Below are positions 1-6,920 of a stretch of DNA of 47,656 nt, piece after piece. Numbering within the stretch: position 1 is the stretch's first letter; the number at the start of each line of letters is the position of its first letter. The notes under the pieces were generated by a model, which saw only the letters and a program-made list of their open reading frames with translations, was not told the origin of the DNA and did no database searches. Source of the stretch: an uncultured Lachnospiraceae bacterium (GTDB lineage Bacteria; Bacillota; Clostridia; Lachnospirales; Lachnospiraceae); NCBI GenBank assembly GCA_902781895.1, contig CACZLA010000014.1, forward strand, positions 1 to 47,656, read 5' to 3'. The translations under genes and the position numbers were made by a program.

Positions 1-367
1 CAGCATACTGGCCGTCGAGATGCGGTGCGTCTGCATGCATGATGAAGAACTGTGAACCTGCGCTGTCAGGATTCATGGAACGTGCCATGGAAAGAACTCC
101 TGTTGTATGCTTCAGGTCGTTACTAAATCCGTTTGATGTAAATTCACCTTTTATGGAGTAGCCGGGACCGCCTGTTCCGCGTCCGTCAGGATCGCCGCCC
201 TGGATCATAAATCCCGGAATGACTCTGTGGAAGATAACTCCATCATAAAATCCCTTTTTTATAAGAGATATGAAGTTGTTAACGGTGTTTGGTGCAATCT
301 CGGGATAGAGCTCAGCGGTTATAACTCCGCCGTCTTCCATGGTTATTGTAACTATAGGGTTTGCCAT
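1..367 (-). CDS. Peptidyl-prolyl cis-trans isomerase, cyclophilin type (3' part outside window)
   Basis: This is a cytoplasmic cyclophilin that catalyses cis-trans isomerisation of Xaa-Pro bonds. The first 122 residues are visible, reading MANPIVTITMEDGGVITAEL at the N terminus. They carry the cyclophilin core: the FHRVIPGFMIQGGD segment with the catalytic Arg, GTGGPGYSIKGEF, and the SQFFI strand near the cut. There is no signal peptide. ATG at 365-367 is preceded on the minus strand by GTGAGGA. It is the last visible gene of a minus-strand run with the tautomerase and purine nucleoside phosphorylase, 35 nt after the tautomerase stop. The C terminus lies beyond base 1. Confidence 0.95.
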   Translation of the reverse strand, partial: MANPIVTITMEDGGVITAELYPEIAPNTVNNFISLIKKGFYDGVIFHRVIPGFMIQGGDPDGRGTGGPGYSIKGEFTSNGFSNDLKHTTGVLSMARSMNPDSAGSQFFIMHADAPHLDGQYA

Positions 368-402
368 AATAAAATCCTCACTTTCTTTTTTTATATACCC
401 GG

Positions 403-744
403 TTAGAAGTTTCTTCCGTTCCAGCCCCAGTCGGTTGTGGAACGATATTCTACATAAATATTACTTGAAGGAATTCCCAGCTCCTCTTCGTAAATCTTGC
501 ATATAGCAGCTGTCATATCATCCGATGCAGGGGAGTTTGCTCCGCCGAAAATATCTACAGAAACATAAGCTGCTTTTTCCATTTTGTTTCCTGCAAAGTA
601 TAGTGTGTACTCATCATCAAATCCGATCATTACAAATCTTTCTGATTTTCCTATGATGGAAGCGGCCTCGCCGAGTCTGGCTTTGATGATATCTTTCTTT
701 TCGTCACTTACCTTTACGGTAATCTTTGAATCAATAAATGGCAT
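403..744 (-). CDS. MIF/tautomerase-superfamily protein
   Basis: A 113-residue member of the macrophage migration inhibitory factor family. Family members are small trimeric enzymes that tautomerise phenylpyruvate or related keto acids through an N-terminal proline. Pro2 directly follows the initiator Met (MPFIDSKITVKV), as the family requires for the catalytic amine. The C-terminal WGWNGRNF tail is also typical. Length matches the usual 110-120 residues. A strong AGGAGGAAATGAC ribosome site precedes the ATG. The physiological substrate in bacteria is generally unknown, and nothing nearby identifies it. Confidence 0.9.
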   Translation of the reverse strand: MPFIDSKITVKVSDEKKDIIKARLGEAASIIGKSERFVMIGFDDEYTLYFAGNKMEKAAYVSVDIFGGANSPASDDMTAAICKIYEEELGIPSSNIYVEYRSTTDWGWNGRNF

Positions 745-805
745 GTCATTTCCTCCTTAGTTTTTATATGGTTTTGCCTCTTGGTTTTCATATGGTTTTG
801 CTTTT
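745..805. repeat. Short direct repeat between the tautomerase and PNP genes
   Basis: The 61-nt gap holds two copies of ATATGGTTTTGC separated by about 15 nt, plus the tautomerase ribosome-binding site. No stable terminator is visible, so co-transcription of the two genes is likely. Confidence 0.5.
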
Positions 806-1636
806 TTATTCATTTGATTTATATTCACTATATATTTTTGAAATGGTTTTTTTCACGATGGATTTCAGATGATTACTGCATAAATTCGCGATATCCTGTA
901 TCTCCTGGTGAGTAATCGGTAAATCTTCATTATCTATAGCCATATCGGTTATACAGCTAAGACCTGCCAGTCGTACTCCCATTGCACGAAGAACTATAGC
1001 TTCGCAGGCTGTACTCATTCCGACGGCATCTGCTCCGAATGCGAGATATCCGCGAGATTCTGCAGGGGATTCATATGCCGGTCCCGTAACCTGAAGATAA
1101 ACGCCGTCTTCAAGTGGAATCCCCAGTTCGTCGGCAGACTGATGCATTAATGAAATAAATTCATTATCATAAATAGAACTCATATCGGGAAATCTCGTGC
1201 TGAGTCTGTCGTCATTTTTCCCTATGAGTGGGGATGGAATAAATGATGAGATGTGATCGTTTATACACATGAGGGTGCCGGGGTGATAGAGTCTGTTAAG
1301 ACCACCGGCTGCATTTGTCAGGAATATATTTTTGGCACCCAGAAGAGCCATAATTCTTACAGGCATTACAACCTGCTGCATAGGATATCCCTCATAATAA
1401 TGAACACGACCATTCATCAGAATAACCGGGACCTCATCCATATAGCCGAAGATGTATTCACCCTTATGTCCTTCTACAGTAGACTTTGGAAAGCCCGGAA
1501 TCTCGGAATATGATATTCTGTCTACAGCTTCTATTTCCTCTGAAAGCCCGCCAAGTCCGGAACCGAGGACGATGCCGAAAAACGGTTCAAAAGAAATCCT
1601 TGATTTTATCCATTCAACTGTTTCGAAAATGTCCAT
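806..1636 (-). CDS. Purine nucleoside phosphorylase (trimeric class I)
   Basis: Cytoplasmic enzyme for phosphorolysis of purine (deoxy)nucleosides to base and (deoxy)ribose-1-phosphate in salvage. The 276 residues are normal for trimeric PNP. Visible active-site elements: phosphate-site GSGLGGL (25-31), H58 in EGHKGE, R77/H79 in GRVHYYEGY, NAAGGL (108-113), E189 in TGPAYE and M207. At the position of human PNP Asn243 (usual ITN motif) the protein has ITD, with D231. In human PNP the N243D change opens the enzyme to 6-aminopurines, and MTA phosphorylases carry Asp here, so adenosine or MTA could be substrates. Its promoter is at 1684-1712. The first gene of the minus-strand run. Confidence 0.92.
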   Translation of the reverse strand: MDIFETVEWIKSRISFEPFFGIVLGSGLGGLSEEIEAVDRISYSEIPGFPKSTVEGHKGEYIFGYMDEVPVILMNGRVHYYEGYPMQQVVMPVRIMALLGAKNIFLTNAAGGLNRLYHPGTLMCINDHISSFIPSPLIGKNDDRLSTRFPDMSSIYDNEFISLMHQSADELGIPLEDGVYLQVTGPAYESPAESRGYLAFGADAVGMSTACEAIVLRAMGVRLAGLSCITDMAIDNEDLPITHQEIQDIANLCSNHLKSIVKKTISKIYSEYKSNE

Positions 1637-1670
1637 TTTGTTACCCCCATACTGATTGACTTTTGTCCTT

Positions 1671-1684
1671 TGACACTTATGTCA
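1671..1684. repeat. Palindrome TGACACTTATGTCA, copy 1
   Basis: A perfect TGACA-N4-TGTCA palindrome preceded by TTGACTTTTG-like sequence. It lies over the presumed transcription start of the PNP operon. Identical copies occur at 5105-5118, 28856-28869 and 29027-29040, and a variant at 13968-13981. It could be an operator or the end of a small repetitive element. Confidence 0.75.
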
Positions 1685-1712
1685 TTATACAATGATATCT
1701 GTAATGTCACAA
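1684..1712 (-). promoter_or_regulatory. Promoter of the PNP operon
   Basis: On the minus strand TTGTGA (plus 1707-1712), a 17-nt spacer, then TATAAT (plus 1684-1689). The start codon lies about 48 nt further. The palindrome at 1671-1684 begins at the edge of the -10 box and covers the expected transcription start. Confidence 0.7.
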
Positions 1713-1785
1713 GTGGGAGAGGGGGTGTTGTAAGGTGATTGTTGGCGTGGCCGTCGTATTTCAAAAGACTGGATATTATTTATGC

Positions 1786-1800
1786 TATTTTCAGAAAATA
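1786..1800. promoter_or_regulatory. CodY-like box
   Basis: TATTTTCAGAAAATA matches the CodY consensus AATTTTCWGAAAATT at 13 of 15 positions and is a perfect palindrome around the centre. It lies 52 nt before the secreted-protein gene. CodY would link that gene to branched-chain amino acid and GTP status. Assignment by motif only. Confidence 0.5.
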
Positions 1801-1852
1801 ATAGGAATTATGGTTCGTATTATGTTAAAGTATAGAAGGTGTTTAAAAATAT

Positions 1853-2869
1853 ATGGTTAAAGGGGTAAATGGGAAAATGAAAAAAGCTTTAGCGTTACTG
1901 ATATCTTTAGTGATGATTCTGACATCATTTAATATTGATTCCTATGCGGCAACGAAAAAACTAAATAGTCCTACAAATGTTAGGATGTTCTGGACCGGAG
2001 AATTTATCGGAATAGAATGGGATATAGTCGAACATGCAGATAAATATGAACTAATTATAAATAAAAAAACGTACACTCCCTCAGGTAACAGGTTCTACAT
2101 CCACAGAAGTACATGCGCAAAAGAAAATGGAGAATATATAACTAAAATTAAAATAAGAGCTGTTTCAACAAATAAAAGCTACACTTCTTCGGAATATGCT
2201 GAATATAATATAGAAATGAACGTAGTGGATTCAACCACTCCGACCTGTTTAAGTGAGGCGGCTTTTCTGGGAAAAGATGATCTTGTCAAATATCTGAAAG
2301 CTAAGGGATATTCTCCGGATGTTTCTCAGGAGGATGGAAACACAATTGTTTCAGTTTCAATTAAAGACAAGAATAACAGTGGATTAGTTCCGTTTATAAA
2401 GGAGGTTGCATCAGGAGCCGCCAGTGAAGGTGCTGATAGTATCGAAGAAGACTTGCCTGATATAGCATTTGACGCTGCAGTAAATGGAAAAGGAGTTAAA
2501 GGAAAGGCAAAAAAAGGTTTTGATGGGGTGGTGGAATCAGGAAAAGAAGGCATTATTGAAGGCGGAATAAAGGCAATAGCAAATCATGCCTTAAGAGATA
2601 AAAAAATACATGTATATTATTATTACGTGGAGGGGTATGAAGATTATGCTGCATTAATTATGCAATATGATTATCTGACTCAAAATAATGATGCACCGAC
2701 TGCACTATTAAAAAATTGGTCTGAACTCGAAAACACAGGTCTTTATTATAACGCATATTATAATTTTGCAGATTGGATGGTATCAATGTATGAGAAAACA
2801 AAAGCAAAAGACAGTAGATATGTTATTACGTTTATGCCTTATCAAAATCGTTTTCTCTATTACGATTGA
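1853..2869 (+). CDS. Secreted protein of unknown function with an Fn3-like N-terminal region
   Basis: I do not recognise a named family. A signal peptide is clear (MKKALALLISLVMILTSFNI, cleavage probably after YAA). Residues about 40-120 look like a single fibronectin-III-type beta domain (SPTNVRMFW, IGIEWD, ADKYELII, KIKIRAVS). A segment rich in Gly, Ala, Glu and Lys follows (about 180-245). The rest is Tyr-rich (YYYYVEGYEDYAALIMQYDY) and ends in VITFMPYQNRFLYYD. Two starts are possible: ATG 1853 with GAAGGTG 11 nt upstream, or ATG 1877 with AAAGGGG 11 nt upstream. The second gives a more typical signal peptide. A CodY-like box precedes it. The gene stands alone. Confidence 0.75.
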   Translation: MVKGVNGKMKKALALLISLVMILTSFNIDSYAATKKLNSPTNVRMFWTGEFIGIEWDIVEHADKYELIINKKTYTPSGNRFYIHRSTCAKENGEYITKIKIRAVSTNKSYTSSEYAEYNIEMNVVDSTTPTCLSEAAFLGKDDLVKYLKAKGYSPDVSQEDGNTIVSVSIKDKNNSGLVPFIKEVASGAASEGADSIEEDLPDIAFDAAVNGKGVKGKAKKGFDGVVESGKEGIIEGGIKAIANHALRDKKIHVYYYYVEGYEDYAALIMQYDYLTQNNDAPTALLKNWSELENTGLYYNAYYNFADWMVSMYEKTKAKDSRYVITFMPYQNRFLYYD

Positions 2870-2910
2870 TAGAAATATCATTATTATTGTTTGATAGAAA
2901 TATCATTATT
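2866..2910 (+). repeat. 20-bp direct repeat at the end of the secreted-protein gene
   Basis: TTGATAGAAATATCATTATT occurs at 2866-2885 and again at 2891-2910. Each copy can fold into a TGATA-GAAA-TATCA mini-hairpin. The first copy contains the stop codon of the upstream gene. Confidence 0.75.
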
Positions 2911-2916
2911 TTATGA

Positions 2917-2945
2917 TTGACTTTAAATAGTGCGAAATGTATATT
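2917..2945 (+). promoter_or_regulatory. Promoter of the ZTP-riboswitch/purine operon
   Basis: TTGACT (2917-2922), a 17-nt spacer and TATATT (2940-2945). Initiation near 2952 would begin exactly at the riboswitch 5' end. Confidence 0.7.
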
Positions 2946-2951
2946 TATAGG

Positions 2952-3030
2952 TAGCTGTGTGACTGACGGATTAAAGTGGAGTTTACCACGGGGAGCACAG
3001 TGTGAGCTAAAGAACCGGCCGTCTGGGTAG
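2952..3030 (+). ncRNA. ZTP riboswitch (pfl motif)
   Basis: The leader matches the ZTP/ZMP-sensing pfl architecture. It shows GTGTGACTGACGGA, a GTGG...ACCAC hairpin followed by GGGGAGC, CACAG pairing back to CTGTG, and after a linker the hallmark 3' subdomain CCGGCCGTCTGGGTA. ZTP riboswitches sense AICAR nucleotides that accumulate when 10-formyl-tetrahydrofolate is short. They activate purine and folate genes by preventing termination. The position directly before an IMP cyclohydrolase and an AICAR transformylase fits. The 3' subdomain overlaps the terminator stem at 3018-3044, so ligand binding and termination are mutually exclusive. Confidence 0.9.
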
Positions 3031-3048
3031 AAAGCCCAGGCGGCTTTT
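3018..3048 (+). terminator. Riboswitch-controlled intrinsic terminator
   Basis: GCCGTCTGGG (3018-3027) pairs with CCCAGGCGGC (3035-3044) across a 7-nt loop, with one G-U pair, followed by TTTT. The 5' arm is part of the ZTP aptamer. Confidence 0.85.
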
Positions 3049-3087
3049 GTATTATAATGACCAGTTAATGTGAAAAGGAGGAACGAC

Positions 3088-3801
3088 ATGCAGACAGTAA
3101 ACATGGCAGCAGAGATCGGAGCTACAAGTTATCCGGGAAGAGGAATTGTTATCGGACTTACACCTGATGGAAAGAAGGCAGCAATTGCTTACTTCATCAT
3201 GGGACGTTCAGAGAACAGCCGTAACAGAGTTTTTGTAACAGAGGGCGACGGAATCAGAACAGAAGCTTTTGACCCTTCCAAGATGGAAGACCCAAGTCTT
3301 ATCATCTATGCACCTGTAAGAGTAAGAGGAACAGACACCATCGTAACAAATGGTGATCAGACAGATACTATTTATGAAAATATGGATCAGGGCGATACAT
3401 TTGAAGAGTCTCTCCGAAATCGTGAGTTCGAGCCTGATGCTCCAAACTATACACCTAGAATTTCCGGAGTGCTTCATGTTGAAGACGGTTATACATATGA
3501 GATGTCAATCCTTAAGTCCAACAACGGTGATCCGGATCAGTGCCTGAGATTTACATTCAGCTATGATAATCCGAAGGCCGGTCAGGGACATTTCATTCAT
3601 ACATATATGGGAGACGGAAATCCGCTTCCAAGCTACGAGGGTGAGCCAACACCTGTTGAAATCGATACTGATGATCTTGATGCTTTCACAGATACTGTAT
3701 GGAATGCACTTAATGAGGATAACAAGGTTTCACTTTTTACACGTTTCATTGATGTTGAGACATGTAAGGTTGAGACCAGAATTGTTAACAAGAATAAGTA
3801 A
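3088..3801 (+). CDS. IMP cyclohydrolase, PurO-like family
   Basis: It closes FAICAR to IMP, the last step of purine synthesis, in the cytoplasm. The 237-residue sequence (MQTVNMAAEIGATSYPGRGI) resembles the stand-alone IMP cyclohydrolase family (PF07826, archaeal PurO type), not the MGS-fold domain of bifunctional PurH. Family features include the N-terminal SYPGRGIVIGLTPDGK and AAIAYFIMGRSENSRNRVF segments. ATG 3088 has an AAAAGGAGG site 6 nt upstream; the GTG at 3070 would include that site and is rejected. It lies under ZTP riboswitch control and is followed 90 nt later by the AICAR transformylase. The two together replace PurH. Confidence 0.88.
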   Translation: MQTVNMAAEIGATSYPGRGIVIGLTPDGKKAAIAYFIMGRSENSRNRVFVTEGDGIRTEAFDPSKMEDPSLIIYAPVRVRGTDTIVTNGDQTDTIYENMDQGDTFEESLRNREFEPDAPNYTPRISGVLHVEDGYTYEMSILKSNNGDPDQCLRFTFSYDNPKAGQGHFIHTYMGDGNPLPSYEGEPTPVEIDTDDLDAFTDTVWNALNEDNKVSLFTRFIDVETCKVETRIVNKNK

Positions 3802-3891
3802 GTTTGTGAATTTGTTGATAAACCAGCCGAGGAATTCGAGTAATACATATTCGAAGACGAGGCGTATTATAATACAATTAAGGAGAACAGT

Positions 3892-5070
3892 ATGAACGAA
3901 TTAGAATTAAAGTACGGATGTAACCCGAATCAGAAGCCTTCAAGAGTTTTCATGAAGGACGGAAGTGATCTTCCTTTTACAGTACTCTGCGGTAAGCCGG
4001 GATATATAAATCTTCTGGATGCCTTCAATGGTTATCAGCTGGTTAAGGAGCTTAAGAAGGCAACAGGTCTTCCTGCTGCTACATCATTTAAGCACGTTTC
4101 ACCTGCAGGTGCTGCAGTTGGTCTTCCTCTTACAGATATCGAGAAAAAGATATACTGGGTAGATGATATGGGCGAGCTCAGCCCACTTGCATGTGCTTAC
4201 GCAAGAGCTAGAGGCGCAGACAGAATGTCTTCCTTCGGAGATTTCATTTCACTTTCAGATGAGTGTGATGCTGATACAGCTAAGCTTGTAAAGAGAGAGG
4301 TTTCAGACGGTATGGTTGCTCCCGGTTATTCAGATGAGGCGCTTGAGATACTTAAGTCAAAGAAGAACGGAAACTACTGCGTTATCCAGATAGATCCGAA
4401 CTATACACCTGCACCGTCCGAGACAAAGGATGTTTACGGTGTTACATTTGAGCAGGGAAGAAATGAGCTTGTTATCGATGACAACTTCTTCTCAAATATC
4501 GTTACTGAAGCTAAGGAGCTCCCTGAGTCAGCAAAGATCGATCTTGCTATCGCAATGATCACACTTAAGTATACACAGTCAAATTCAGTTTGCTATGTAA
4601 AGAACGGTGCTGCTATCGGTATCGGTGCGGGACAGCAGTCAAGAATCCATTGTACAAGACTTGCCGGAGATAAGGCTGATAAATGGTTCCTCCGTCAGTC
4701 ACCACAGGTTCTGAATCTGCCATTCAAGGCTGATATCAGACGTGCAGACAGAGATAACACAATCGATGTTTACATCAGCGATGACTATGAGGATGTTATA
4801 GGTGAGGGCGAGTGGCAGAAGTACTTCACAGAGAAGCCTGCTGTATTCACAAGAGAAGAGAGAAAAGAGTGGCTTAAGAAGAATACAGGCGTTTCTGTCG
4901 GATCAGATGCATTCTTCCCATTTGGCGATAATGTTGAGAGAGCTCACAGAAGTGGTGTTCTTTATATCGCACAGCCGGGTGGTTCTATCAGAGATGATAA
5001 TGTTATTGAGACATGTAATAAATATGGAATCGTTATGAGCTTTACTGGAATCAGACTTTTCCATCACTAA
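3892..5070 (+). CDS. Stand-alone AICAR transformylase (PurH C-terminal domain homologue)
   Basis: It transfers a formyl group from 10-formyl-THF to AICAR, giving FAICAR for the preceding cyclohydrolase. The 392 residues correspond only to the AICARFT half of bifunctional PurH: ELKYGCNPNQKPS at the N terminus, the catalytic Lys-His pair K67-H68 in SFKHVSPAGAA, TLKYTQSNSVCYVKNGAAIGIGAGQQSRIHCTR (described here by parts: SNSVCY, GIGAGQQSR), and FFPFGDN with AQPGGSIRDD near the end. The N-terminal cyclohydrolase domain is absent, matching the separate PurO-like gene upstream. AAGGAG precedes the ATG. It shares the ZTP riboswitch. A long hairpin follows at 5127-5184. Confidence 0.93.
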   Translation: MNELELKYGCNPNQKPSRVFMKDGSDLPFTVLCGKPGYINLLDAFNGYQLVKELKKATGLPAATSFKHVSPAGAAVGLPLTDIEKKIYWVDDMGELSPLACAYARARGADRMSSFGDFISLSDECDADTAKLVKREVSDGMVAPGYSDEALEILKSKKNGNYCVIQIDPNYTPAPSETKDVYGVTFEQGRNELVIDDNFFSNIVTEAKELPESAKIDLAIAMITLKYTQSNSVCYVKNGAAIGIGAGQQSRIHCTRLAGDKADKWFLRQSPQVLNLPFKADIRRADRDNTIDVYISDDYEDVIGEGEWQKYFTEKPAVFTREERKEWLKKNTGVSVGSDAFFPFGDNVERAHRSGVLYIAQPGGSIRDDNVIETCNKYGIVMSFTGIRLFHH

Positions 5071-5104
5071 GAAATAAAAGGATGTAGGTATTAAAAGACT
5101 TTTT

Positions 5105-5118
5105 TGACACTTATGTCA
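5105..5118. repeat. Palindrome TGACACTTATGTCA, copy 2
   Basis: An exact copy with the same upstream flank (GACTTTTT). It sits between the convergent AICAR transformylase and lysozyme genes, where no promoter is needed. Confidence 0.8.
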
Positions 5119-5126
5119 TATTAGAA

Positions 5127-5184
5127 AATGATACAGCGGGGACGGTTCTACGTTACATAGAAGAACCGTCCCCGCTGTATCATT
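5127..5184. repeat. 23-bp perfect hairpin (REP-like, GGGGACGGTTC type)
   Basis: Arms 5127-5149 and 5162-5184 are perfect inverse complements with a 12-nt loop. The core GCGGGGACGGTTCT is GC-rich in an AT-rich setting. It ends 3 nt from the lysozyme stop codon. It can terminate both converging transcripts. The GGGGACGGTTC/GAACCGTCCCC core resembles repetitive palindromes I recall from clostridial genomes, sometimes linked to REP-associated transposases; that link is from memory, not shown here. Confidence 0.75.
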
Positions 5185-5187
5185 ATT

Positions 5188-6738
5188 TTATGGTACCCAT
5201 ACGCCGTCTGCGTTGAGCTTATAACCGTCGATGGTTGTATTTGAAGCCATAGATCCGTCAGCGTTGAAGTAATACCACTTGCTGTTTATTTCTTTCCAGC
5301 CCGTAGCCATCGGACCGCCGGATCCGAAGTAATACCACTTCTTATCTATTTCTTTCCATTCGTAGTCGCACATTCCGTTTCCGGTTAAGTAGTACCAGGT
5401 GCCTCCGTCGTTCAGCCATCCTACCATCATGACGCCGTCGCCGAGGAAGTAATACCATTTGCTTCCGTCATGTGCCCAGCCTGTAGCCATAGCACCGCCG
5501 CTCTTGAAGTAGTACCATACCTTGCCTTCCTGACGCCAGGTGTTCTCGATAGCTCCGGATTCAGTTAAGTAGTACCATGTGTTGCCGCTCTTTACCCAGC
5601 CTGTCTGCAGGTAGCCTTCGCCGTTGAAGTAGAACCACTTGCCGTTATCCTTGAGCCACTGGTTCTTCGGGCAGGTTCCGTCGCCGTTATCATACCACCA
5701 GCCCTTATCGGATTTCTTCCATTCGCCGTTGTAGAAGTTGTAGCCTTCTGCATAGGATGTTCTTGGTGTAACGATGGTTGTAAAATCAGTGTATCCGAAA
5801 TCTATATCAACTGAGTTTACATTTATTCCTTCAAGAAGTGTAGTACTTCCTGCCTGCCAGATATCTCTGGAAATGGTTTCGCCGTATGTACCATTGTATC
5901 TTGCTATCCATCTGTAAACGCCGCCGAGCTGACTCAGATCAACATAGTTCTTAGCCCAGTTTTCATTACAGTAGATCATAGGTGTATAACCTGCATTTGC
6001 TATTTCATCACAGAATGCCTTTGCGATATTTGTGATGGTCTGTTTGCCAAGACCTGTCTGACTCTTGTCTTCCATATCTACGGCAACAGGGTAGCTGACC
6101 ATATATCCCTGAAGCTGGCGGATAACCCACTGTGCATCTGACTTGGCATCTGCAACTGACTGAGCTGTACTATAGAAATATACTCCTGTACTTATTCCCA
6201 CAGCGTTTGCATTTGTCATGTTCTGCTTGAAATATGGGTCAAGATTGTGTTTTCCATGACCTATTCTGACAAAGGTAAATGATATACCCTGGTTTTTAAC
6301 CTTTCCCCAGTCCATGTTTCCCTGATACTGTGAAACGTCAATACCTTTTATACTTCCTGCTTCGTGCTTGTTGTTGGCAACATGCTCTCCGTTAGAGTTG
6401 AAGTACATATAAGAACCACCGACATACTGCCATCCCGTCATCATACGTCCTTCTTTATAGGAACCTTTCTTGGAAGGGTTGAAGTAGAAGGTGTCGGTTG
6501 TACCGCGGGAGTTTGTGATAGTCTTGAGTCCCTTCGTCATGTATCCGTTTTCATCAAGATAGAACCAGCAGTCATCATATAACCACCTGTTTTTTGATGG
6601 GTTTCCATCGACGTCGATGTATTGCCATCCATTTCCGTCATTGTGCCATCCTGCAGCATTTGAATCAAAGGATATTCCCAGTGTTACAGCTGCTGAAAGG
6701 AGTAGCAGAGTGACAAGATATTTTGCAATTCGCTTCAT
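5188..6738 (-). CDS. Secreted GH25 lysozyme with choline-binding-type repeats
   Basis: A cell-wall muramidase secreted and bound to the envelope. A signal peptide (MKRIAKYLVTLLLLSAAVTL, cleavage near SNAA) is followed by about two N-terminal aromatic cell-wall-binding repeats. The GH25 domain covers about residues 128-325, with GIDVSQYQG (D134) and the VDMED strand (D221, E223) as catalytic acids. About eight further WxxxxxKWYYFxxxGxMxxGW repeats follow; this type binds choline or related wall polymers. The catalytic domain sits between two repeat blocks. ATG 6738 has AAAGGA about 12 nt upstream, while ATG 6780 has no ribosome site and would add a charged 14-residue extension. Wall turnover or attack on neighbours is possible. 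Confidence 0.93.
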   Translation of the reverse strand: MKRIAKYLVTLLLLSAAVTLGISFDSNAAGWHNDGNGWQYIDVDGNPSKNRWLYDDCWFYLDENGYMTKGLKTITNSRGTTDTFYFNPSKKGSYKEGRMMTGWQYVGGSYMYFNSNGEHVANNKHEAGSIKGIDVSQYQGNMDWGKVKNQGISFTFVRIGHGKHNLDPYFKQNMTNANAVGISTGVYFYSTAQSVADAKSDAQWVIRQLQGYMVSYPVAVDMEDKSQTGLGKQTITNIAKAFCDEIANAGYTPMIYCNENWAKNYVDLSQLGGVYRWIARYNGTYGETISRDIWQAGSTTLLEGINVNSVDIDFGYTDFTTIVTPRTSYAEGYNFYNGEWKKSDKGWWYDNGDGTCPKNQWLKDNGKWFYFNGEGYLQTGWVKSGNTWYYLTESGAIENTWRQEGKVWYYFKSGGAMATGWAHDGSKWYYFLGDGVMMVGWLNDGGTWYYLTGNGMCDYEWKEIDKKWYYFGSGGPMATGWKEINSKWYYFNADGSMASNTTIDGYKLNADGVWVP

Positions 6739-6920
6739 ATCATGATTTTTCCTTTCGTTTATTTTATGATTCTTTTTCATTTGATTATTTACTTATTAAT
6801 AAATCATTTGGTTATACATTAATCTAATGTTATTTTTTTGTACTAAGAGATTAACATAATTCTATAAAAAATACAAATGAAGTTGCTTTAAACAGAATAT
6901 TAAATTAAAATGAAAATATT

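Noticed and set aside
3070-3087. GTG start for the IMP cyclohydrolase
   Set aside because: The added codons are the ribosome-binding site itself (AAAAGGAGG); ATG 3088 is correctly spaced.
5127-5184. Integron attC site
   Set aside because: No integrase, no cassette organisation, and the arms are perfectly paired without the extrahelical bases of attC.
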